The notes under the pieces were generated by a model. It worked only from the letters and a program-made list of their open reading frames with translations, did no database searches and had not been told where the DNA came from. From Pyrrhosoma nymphula (Eukaryota; Arthropoda; Insecta; Odonata; Coenagrionidae), in NCBI GenBank assembly GCA_963573305.1, contig OY754331.1:68065275-68129274 (forward strand): 64,000 nt of DNA, written 5' to 3'. Shown here piece after piece: positions 55,330 through 64,000 of this stretch; position 1 is the first letter of the stretch, and every line of letters begins with the position of its first letter. The translations under genes were made by a program, and so were the position numbers.

Positions 55330-55770
55330 AGTTTCGTGGGGTTAAATCGATGAAAAATGTCACCTCTTTTGCAGCCGCCTTGCATCGAACGCTATATTTA
55401 TAGCGAGGCTTTTATTTTTATTCAACGCGGTAGAAAATACGCGAGTAGAGGCGAAACAATCGCGAAGCGAGCGCCCTTGGGAAGGTCCCCACCATAGTAA
55501 ATTAAACCCATCTTCCCGTTAGCCCTCATATATATTTCCTGTTACGGTAGAGCGATTGTGAGTTCCCCTCTCCTCTATAAACTTCTTTCCGGCCGTTTCA
55601 AACGTGATGTTACGCCGCGTGATTTTTTGTTTTTCTTTCATGACGTCATCGACGCGGGATACTCCGTTCACTCCGTCACTTGCGTAATTCTTGTCTCGAC
55701 GACTCAATTTCTCCCGTCCGAAGTCTTTTTGCGTAAGGCATCGTGCGGCGAGCCGAGTTAGGCGGATTTG
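55330..55770. promoter_or_regulatory. CpG-dense block, possible promoter
   Basis: CG dinucleotides are abundant here, unlike most of the window. A perfect CRE palindrome TGACGTCA lies at 55641-55648. TATA-like tatatttatagc is at 55392. It could drive the minus-strand gene suggested at 52 kb or an unseen gene; no exon was tied to it. Confidence 0.4.
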
Positions 55771-56624
55771 AAGTGGATACTCCTAACTTAATATCGCTCT
55801 TTTAAAAGAAACTTAAGCCGGAATTACGCATGACAGTTACTTCTATGACATTAACCTCACAAGTCACTTGCAAGTAGTGCTTCGACGAGTAAGCACATAC
55901 TTTTATGGCAGTATGGGTCGGTAGCGGTAGAATACGATCGCGGTTCGCACTGTCAAGGAAAAATAGACTTGCTCCTACTTTCCTTGCAAGTAGTACTCGG
56001 TCATGCACAACGATGCTTAACTTCAGTGATCGAGTGGGAACTGGTGTTTCCATCGTGGCAGGTCATTGCCATGCTTCACGTAGCCTTTAGAATTATCGGA
56101 ATTTGTCTTTTATTTTTAATAATACTTTTTACGTACCTACGCAAACATTTGCCACTGACAAAAAATAATTTCTTTGTACTAGACATTTAAAATTATTCAT
56201 TTCATTATATTAAACAAAACTTATTCAGATGTTAAGTTTTTCTCGACCCGTTGTTTTAATATCATTTATTTTGTCGGGAGATGATAGGTCTTGGTTTTAT
56301 TAAATAATGGATGTTATTTCCACGACTACCCTACTTTTCGCATATTTATTTTACTTTCTCAGAGCAATGTAATTTAATATGTTCTAACATCACTTATAAT
56401 TTTTTATTTCATTTTTCGAAATCACGGAAAAAGTAAACTATTGATAAATAACAAGCAAATAGATACCAAATCATCCATGAATTATCCATATAATACAATT
56501 ATAAGAATCATTATTATACCAAATATAAGCTTAAGTATCTACGCAAGAAACTTGTTCAACAGTTGTATGTTGTTGTGAATTCCTTACTCCCCGTAAAATA
56601 AATATGTGATCCAATTACGGAACC

Positions 56625-56653
56625 CTGAGGAGGCGAAGTGTGTGCGAAACGTC
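56625..56653 (+). ncRNA. Hammerhead-like motif, + strand
   Basis: CTGAGGA (56625-56631), a short GC/GC-closed stem, and GAAACGTC (56646-56653) fit the core CUGANGA, stem II, GAAA, UC. Stem III would be the very short type reported for Penelope-like retroelements. Confidence 0.5.
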
Positions 56654-56741
56654 AGCTAATGGATTAAATAGCTTTCTTTATTAAAAAGCCAGGACATATC
56701 ATCTCCTTGGGTTTTCCACCAGGTTCACGTAATGGGTTGCC

Positions 56742-56776
56742 GACGTTTCGATGGCTAACTCCGCCATCATCATCAG
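56742..56776 (-). ncRNA. Hammerhead ribozyme motif, minus strand
   Basis: On the minus strand: CTGATGA (56776-56770), a perfect 6-bp stem GATGGC/GCCATC with 7-base loop (56768-56750), then GAAACGTC (56749-56742). All invariant core bases are present. On the + strand a decayed mirror copy (TTGATGACGATGGTGG..GAAC) follows at 56788-56820, so the locus is an inverted pair, as in Penelope-like element ends. Confidence 0.68.
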
Positions 56777-57539
56777 GGATTAAGATTGATGACGATGGTG
56801 GAGTAAGCAATCGGAACATAGGCAGCCCACTACCTGACCTAGTGGAAAATCTGTGAATACTTCACTTAAAAAGACGCCGGGTAAAACACAATATTTTATT
56901 TTATACCAAATGGATTCCTATTCCATTTTGCCAGATAACTTTCACAAATTTCATTTTAATATGACCAGGTGGCTTTGAGTAGTCGACAGCATAAGATAAA
57001 TTGTTCAGAACATTTTTGGCAAAAATATTCAGAGTCAGTTCATTAATCAGCGGGGTCAAGCCAAAAACGTTTTGTACAATTTATCTGATTATGTCGATTA
57101 TTCGACGAAACCTGGTCGTATGAAAAAATCTGTGGAAATTAGAAAGAATTTCTTAATGTTAAATTAATCCTTCCTCTAAACATAATTTTGGATATAAGAT
57201 GAAAACTACCACAAAATGTTGCAAGCTACAGAAGTACTTCCGTAAGACGACGTAAGAATTTCCATTACAAGATACAAATCCGAGCAATTAACTAGTAATT
57301 TTCTCCCGCTCCGAATAGTGTATAATATTCCTGCATTTAGTCGACCTATTTGTCTATTTTTCATCCAATATCCGCTGACCTAACGTTCTTCCTTCTAACT
57401 GGGGATTCAACACTCCACTACCATTCAAAATATCCATTTTGGCCAAACGCAAAATCCCCTCTCCCTAGATCATATCTAACGGTTTCGTTCGCAAATCTCG
57501 TCCGTTTTCCCGAACTTTCTCCAGTGTTCACCTTCACAC

Positions 57540-57840
57540 TAGTGATGGGCCATTTCGGAACGAATTTTGGAACGAATCCACTGATGATGGAACGAGAAGG
57601 AACGGATCCGGTTGTGGAAATATTCTCGTTCCAAAGGACCGAAAGGAACGAATGGACCGAAAGGATTCGAAGGACCGAAAGGAATCAAATAAAGGAAAGG
57701 ATTCATAGGAACGAAGAACCGAAAGGATTCGAAGGACCCAAAGGAATCAAATCAAAAAGAAAGGATTCATAGGAACGTAGGGAATCAATTGAATGAAGGG
57801 AATGCAATGTGAATAAAAATAATCAAAGGAAAGAGAGGAC
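57540..57840 (+). repeat. Purine-rich degenerate minisatellite
   Basis: Units of the type GGACCGAAAGGA/ATTCGAAGG alternate, with a higher-order unit of about 60-66 bp repeated (aaaggattcgaaggaccgaa at about 57660 and aaaggattcgaaggacccaa at about 57721). It opens a 140-codon frame purely through its composition. Confidence 0.8.
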
Positions 57841-59299
57841 TCAACCAATTCGCAGAGATGACAGGCCAGGTACGCTTTCTTTGCACCTTAGTAAGATTAT
57901 TACATAACATGCAATACAATAGTTACTCAAATAATTCTCTTCGCCGACCTGAAAATCTACGGGTACGATTGTCTATCCTCTCCATCTCCAGTTAAATTGG
58001 CGACACATTCCTCACTATCCTTCCTTAAAAACATTGCGTGTGATTGTATAGTGCGGCCTCATTTTCTTCATCGCTAAAATCTCACCAGACTGTTGACGTG
58101 ATTTATCCATCACGTTTACCAAGACCGAGTGCTTTGCCACGTCATCATAATATATACATTATCACCACATACTCTTCTTATCACCTACGAACTCAAGCTC
58201 TTCCCAACTTTCTTTCTCCCACCTTCCTGAATATCCGTGCCGAGAAGACAATTATCTCGCCATGTTAAAATTGAACATCCCAAGTGTACGTCCTCATCTC
58301 TCTACTTTTTTTTCATTTCCTTTTGGTCTAAAATTTACCAAATGATTTAAAAATAGATTATAATATGGCTTCAATTAAAGCGGGCGCATGCACCTCTTCC
58401 TTGCCAGCATCCCCAAGAAATCGTTTTTAATTCTTATCTACTTTTCCCAGCCACATATCTGACTTCGCAGTCGCTCTGGGGAAGCTGTGCAAAATGATTA
58501 CGCAGACCGCAAATCTTACTATCCATACCACAAACCCATTTGTATCTTTATCTAACTCAACGTCTGCGCTGCTTTGTGCCGATAAGCTTTCCATACATAC
58601 CACAGATTAAGGCCTCTCGTACAGATAACGCTTGGCATTAGACCCTACTAAGTTCCTATTAACTAGCGTTTACTTAGAACAGCCAATCTTTTTTTCCAAA
58701 CCATATTCCTTTCACTCCAACTCACCAGACCATTAATATTTTCTAAAGGGTAGATTCTGAGTTATTCCCTCCACCTTACGTCATCCTAAATTCGCTTCTT
58801 TCTCTCGTCCACTTCTCACACCATACGCTCCGATTTTAAGCTCATTCGACATGGATTACCTTCCTCAAACAAGATTCCACAGCTCAGTTGCATAAATTTA
58901 CAAACCTCTGTATCATTTATTTTATTCAGTACCACGGTTATCCCACGCCGACTCTCCTCCCCTAAGCCAAAAACGAATAACTACTGCTCCAGTATCCCCA
59001 AAATCTGTTCACCTAAATTGACACAAAGGTTATACGGTAATACTTCCTTCCTACCCAGTGCTCCATCGCACTATAACTTCCTCTAACAACTTGACAGCAA
59101 TCTACTCTAAAACGTTGCAGCTATTTCTTTGTCTTCCTATTGCCGTTGGGTGAGAGATGATGGTTCTGAGGAGAATGCGACTCTGGAGGCCTAACCTTCC
59201 TCAATGCTGGGTACGAAATACGATTCAATGGGTCGAATCATGGAGCTGCCAGGATTAACAGCACTACTAATCCTACCCGACGCCAGACTTGCCTCAGCT

Positions 59300-59845
59300 G
59301 ACAGATCATACTGGAGCTTAATAAAGTTATTTAAGAATAAACTCCTATCAAAAAGAACAAAAATTAGGATTTATAAAACAATAGTGATACCAATACTATT
59401 ATATGGCTCTGAAGTGTGGGCTTGTACCAAAAAGTCACAAAAGAAACTCATAACGTTTGAAAACAAAGTATTGAGAAGAATATTTGGTCCCATTAAAGAG
59501 GGTGAAACATGGAGAATAAGAAAAAACAAAGAGTTAAGAGAATTGTATAAAGAACCAAATATTGTGGGAATTATCAGAAGCAGGAGATTAAGGTGGCTGG
59601 GACACGTCCATAGAAGAAGTGAAGAAACAATGATGAAACAAGTGCTAAAAGGAAAACCAGAAGGTACAAGACCGTTAGGAAGACCAAGGATGCGCTGGAA
59701 TGACGAAGTAGAGAAGGATATGAGAAGGATGGGAGCACATCTGGAAGTGACAGGCGACCGTAGAGCGTGGAGACGTGTGGTTGGCGAGGCCAAAGACCTC
59801 CTAGGTTTTCAATGGCCACAGGAGTAAGAGTAAGTAAGTAACTAA
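59300..59845 (+). mobile_element. 5'-truncated LINE, reverse transcriptase C-terminus intact
   Basis: An open frame to the stop at 59825-59827 reads SLIKLFKNKLLSKRTKIRIY, KTIVIPILLYGSEVW, ENKVLRRIFGPIKEGETWRI, RSRRLRWLGHVHRRSEE, GRPRMRWNDEVEKDMRRMG. This is the C-terminal part of a non-LTR reverse transcriptase with no stops or shifts, so it is the youngest LINE copy in the window. A gtaagtaagta tail follows the stop, as a simple-repeat 3' end would. The amino-terminal 30 or so codons before 59300 are probably flanking DNA. Confidence 0.88.
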
Positions 59846-60500
59846 TCGCACCCATTTGATGCGAGTGATAAGAACGCTGAGACGTTTCCCCTTTGTATTC
59901 TTCAGCACCATTTTTACTACGAGCCAAACCAAGAATTATCTCCATAACAGTGGTAGCGAAACTTGGTGGCAGGCACCTGCATGATGGTGTGACGTTAAGG
60001 AGAGGAAGGCGAGCGCGTAAGGGGTTGGCTAAGAGGAGAGGGGATAGGAGATCACATGGCAAGCACTGCTGCCAACATGAGTCCGTTTAACCGATGAGGG
60101 CGGGATATTATCAGCAGCGCGTTACAGGATAAATTTTACGATCAAAAAAGTGACGCCAAAATACGAAACTTAATTGGGCTCGCAACCAATTGGAGGAAGA
60201 CTACTTAAAGGTTGTTTGAGCGAAATATCACTGCACCTAGAATTTGATGAATTTAACTCATTTAAAAGAAAAACATCCCATATTTCCAATTATATCAAAA
60301 TATTAACCCCTTGTCGAACTACTTTCCGAGAAATTCGCCGCAGAATATAAGCTGTTTTACATGGAATAGATTACAGATGTGTAATCCAGAGGGAGTATAC
60401 TGAAAAAATTAGGTATTATAGCACCTCGATTTCGCTAAAAAACTAATGGTGCGTAGGTTGTATGTTTAATCAATCACTTATAAAAATTAATCAATTTCTC
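59846..60500. other. No gene seen
   Basis: Mixed sequence, GC-richer at 59940-60110, then AT-rich. No splice-compatible exon or element end was recognised. Confidence 0.5.
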
Positions 60501-61640
60501 ACCGCAGTAATTTTTACATAATCGCAAAAAAACCTTCAGTTGTGAAGGCGTTTTCACCGTGCGGCGTGAAAAAATGAGTCAATTCAGAGACTTATGTAGG
60601 TATATTTATTTAATTACTGAGAATTTTTATCATATATCAATATATTTTTGCGCCATTAATATTACAATACATATTTACTTCATACGTTTTACGGACACTG
60701 AAATTAAAAAATAAAAAGTCGAATATTGTCTGCATTATGATTAGGGAAGTATCTCGCTAAAACTACCTTAAACAATTGAATGACGAGCAATTAGAGAGCA
60801 ATTTAGTTAAAGAGCATTTTCAACCAGATAGGATTTTGTTATTCAAAGCACGCGGTGGACACACTAACCAGAATATGTATTTAAATGACATTTAAGTCAT
60901 TATACGGCGGAACCACCACAATATTAGCGATTATAAAAGTAACAAAACACTTTACTGAGATGACAAGACGGCAGAGAAAGTGTGAGGAGAGCGTATTGAG
61001 AGGCGATGGCTTATTGAAGAGGCTGATGGCGAGGGATGGAGAGCACTCTGTAAGCGCGAAAGACGGAGGTGGAGGAGGATAGGAAGATTGTAAGACATTA
61101 GGAGAAGACGGTAGAATAGGGAACTAAGGTAATTTGAGAGATTTCGCATAAATTAATTGAATTTTACCTCATTATTATAAATCAAAATACCACATCTGTC
61201 TTAAGATAAAAACATGCAAGTCACTATTCGAGAGATTTTTCAACAGAATGGGCGCCGGTTTTCCATGGAGTTGGTACGGCTGTACCCTCCAGAGTGATAT
61301 CACAAAACAAAATATGGAGGAGTTCTGAAGCTCAGTTCGCGTCAGAAATGTAACGGTGTGCATAGTCCGTATGTTTCCTAAATTATGCAAATAATGCTAC
61401 TTATCGTCATACTTTTTATAAAATTGCGAAAAAATATTCGGTTGTGAAGGTGTCTTTCGCGTTAGGGGGTACGAGGGAGGTAAGTTAAGTCCAAGCCTCA
61501 AACATCAATAACTAGTTAATCACAGAAAATTTCAGTCATAAAAGATAAAAAAAATTACATTCGAATATGGTCTCTATAACGACTACAGATTTACCTCGCC
61601 CAAACCACTTAAAAGAAAATTGATGGTGATCTAGTACGGT
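60500..61640 (+). repeat. Two old copies of one repeat, ~880 bp apart
   Basis: aatcgcaaaaaaaccttcagttgtgaaggcgt (from about 60521) corresponds to attgcgaaaaaatattcggttgtgaaggtgt (from about 61422). Both are followed by ttaattactga/ttaatcaca gaaattt and tcgaatattgtct/tcgaatatggtct. No coding content. Confidence 0.55.
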
Positions 61641-62989
61641 TATGAGAAGGAAAATCAAAAGATGACCCAGGAAATGAGAAGTTAAGGACAAGACTGACCA
61701 AATACCTACCAGTCAGCTGTTAGAATACCCAGAGAGGTTATTCATTGCCGTAGAATATGAATTTGAACATTTACGTAATGCTTTTGGTGGAAAACATGAG
61801 TCGCTGGAGATCACATTCAAAGTGTTCTCTCGAGGAAATGAGGAAGATTTGGCAAAATCACCGCCGATCTTTCATTCCGGCTGTCTCGGTAAAAAAAAAA
61901 CATTGGCAACATTGCCTGCACTAGCCTAATAAGTCACAGGAAATTGTAGCGACGCCGAGGACGGAAGAACTATTTCCAAATTGCAACAATTCTTCCGACT
62001 ATAGAAATGAGGTAATATTAGTTCGGTTTTCCGTATGCGAGAGAAATAGGCAAAGAAAATTATTCTACTAGTATACGTCATGATGCCCATTATCGGCAAC
62101 ATAATTAACAAGAAGCGGGATACAGTAGAAGATAGATTAGAAATAGCATATTTTTCATACGCGGGGAAAAATGTTACGAGAATATTTCGCTGCTGAGCTT
62201 GAAGAATGAGGATCAGACGTGGATGTGACCTTCATGACAAAGTTAATGGGGGAAATCAACGAATTGAAGAACAAAAATAATAGATTGTGACAGAACACCA
62301 GTTTTATCACGAAAATAGCGTTATGTGGAAAGACGTTCAGAATTCCGTCACCTTGTAAGTAAAAGCCCCGGTTACGTTATATACTGAACAGGTGAAATAA
62401 ATAGAATAGCTCTCGCGGATGGCATTGTGCCAGGATAGATGAGTCAATGAAAGTCAGCAAAAAACCTAAGTCTAGGAAACGCTTAAGGGAAACTTTTACC
62501 TAACGCTTACTCCTCTCCTAGTTCGTGAAACACGTGCAGTATCGATAGCAGATACGGGCAAATGGAAACAATGAGACTGTTTAGGAAGTTAAAATAAGGA
62601 TTTTTGGAAAAACTATTCATTTTCCGCCAAAATGCACGGCTTGTAAGGGTTGGCCACGGTCACAGCATATAAAGAGAGGCCCAATTAGATTTTGCGTATT
62701 TTTTTGTGATTATTGTTGCTCCAAACCACCATATTCTCAGCAAGTTCCTTTGGCGGAATGCTAAGCCTGCCCATGCGCTCAGTGATACTTGACGAATAGC
62801 ACGTTTAGAAATAGCGCAAAAGGAAAATTGTGTTAACTGTTCATTCAGACCAAATAGACCAATGCATGCCACAAAATTAAACCAATGATCTTCGGGCAAG
62901 AAAAATATATACGATTTTAAGAGAATACAAGGAAATCTGAAAACGCAAAAACTTTTTTGGGCGGCGCACAATTTTCTTGTGCGTCTAGT

Positions 62990-63430
62990 TCATTTGATGG
63001 AAATTGAATTGCAATAATGTTTTACCAGTAATAGGTGAAAAACGGGAAAATAATATTTCTCTACCTAATACAAATGCCATTTTCGCAAAAACAGTTCACA
63101 AGAAACAAATACTCCCAGGGCATTGAAAGGTGATAAAGTGTCGGCACAAATTTATCTTAGTTTTCGAAAATTATAATAATTATTAGAGGAGTTGAAATAA
63201 AAATGCGTTAGTTTAATAGAATTGGCGCTGCAGTCGGCTCGTATGGCCGTGAAAGTGAATTAATAAAAAAACGATCGAATAATACCCATATTTTGCGTCT
63301 TAATATTGTTCCTTATTAGTTAAAGGACTGTCCTCAGTGAAAGCAATATTTTCTACGCAGAACATACAACCGATAAGAAGGAATTCAGTATTTGTTTGGA
63401 TTCACGCAGTCTCGGCGGTACCTTCTAAGG
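62990..63430 (+). repeat. Old dispersed repeat, related to 3140-3690
   Basis: This is the partner of the segment near the window start, in the same orientation; the closest block is cagtgaaagcaatattttctacgcag with the downstream agtatttgtttggattcac. Confidence 0.5.
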
Positions 63431-63730
63431 AACCGTCTCGTGGCCGTGGTCACTGGGTACATGCGGAGAGGCTAAAGGCAACAATGGAAGTAATTTAGTC
63501 TTTACAATCCACCATGTTCCATGTTCTTCACAAGTGCAATCCCAGCCTATCGGTAATAAGCAGTGGTTAAAGTTGAGAAAAAAATGTTTTTTTATTATGA
63601 TGAATGTAACCAAGAAACTATTGCCAAAGCTAAGATAATTTCAATTTTTTATGTTCTTGTACCTAGGGAGGGCGGAATCATGCGCCGTCCTTAAAAATTT
63701 CCGATAAGCATACAAGTAGATTTCATTTAC

Positions 63731-63840
63731 AGGGTTTTTACAAGATTCTGGAAATGTATTTTCCTGACATTTCTCTGACAAAAAAGTCATTTTCCCTGAC
63801 ATTTTCCTCAAGCGTTTCCTTGACGTTCAGAAAGCAGTGA
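63731..63840 (+). mobile_element. Possible MITE left end
   Basis: cagggtttttacaagattctgg is followed by repeated tttcctgacattt/ccctgac motifs. Similar starts are common in hAT-like insect MITEs. The right end was not found before the window ends. Confidence 0.3.
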
Positions 63841-64000
63841 AAATTTAAGTGCAAATGGAAGTTAATAAAACACACCATTGTTACTTTTACTCATCAAATT
63901 TAATGACAAATTTATGAAACTAAAGCAAAATCAGAAGATGGAACATCGACTCCGGCAACAACGAGCGAACGTATAGTTGGGGTGCGTCGGCCACTGACCA

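Noticed and set aside
57350..57772. 140-codon frame
   Set aside because: Its second half is the GGACCGAAAGGA minisatellite, which is open in frame because of its repeat composition.

Overview
The window looks like nuclear DNA from an arthropod, most likely an insect. It is AT-rich, most reading frames are short and uninformative, and the real coding signal comes as short exons with GT/AG boundaries and compatible phases. Introns run up to about 8.7 kb. Non-LTR retrotransposon, Penelope-like and DNA-transposon debris is dense. I see no prokaryotic features (operons, ribosome binding sites, CRISPR). I cannot name the species.

The main result is one large split gene on the + strand, about 9768-49180. 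Sixteen exons were chained by hand. Every junction keeps phase, and the chained model has exactly 3330 coding bases (1109 residues plus stop), open at the 5' end. The N-terminal ~180 residues are an extremely basic/acidic Arg-Lys-Glu helix. The middle is a mix of helical and disordered segments. The last exon carries an internally duplicated ~104-residue acidic unit. I do not recognise the family. At least one start exon must lie upstream, possibly outside the window.

Region by region: 1-9767 is upstream or intergenic sequence with a strong 18-bp hairpin, a 12-bp minisatellite, a LINE 3' tail and a repeat related to one at 63 kb. 9768-49180 is the split gene. Its introns hold a ~310-bp tandem duplication just upstream of exon 2, a hAT-type MITE with an 8-bp target duplication inside a dead LINE, a Penelope-like element with a GIY-YIG nuclease remnant and inverted arms, a ~320-bp foldback, a dead LINE with a palindrome inside it, a 2-kb dead LINE interrupted by a TIR element, and a 2.1-kb element with terminal inverted repeats, 15-bp flanking direct repeats and ~530-bp internal tandem units. 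49181-53000 probably holds the 3' side of a minus-strand gene, with two candidate exons. 53200-56850 has GC-rich repeats, a tRNA-derived SINE, a CpG-dense promoter-like block and hammerhead-ribozyme-like motifs. 57500-64000 holds a purine-rich minisatellite, the 3' end of a well-preserved LINE, and old repeats.

No single new multi-gene system is evident. The items most worth checking are the unrecognised split gene, the 2.1-kb TIR element, and the scatter of hammerhead-like motifs in inverted or tandem arrangement, which fits Penelope-like retroelements.
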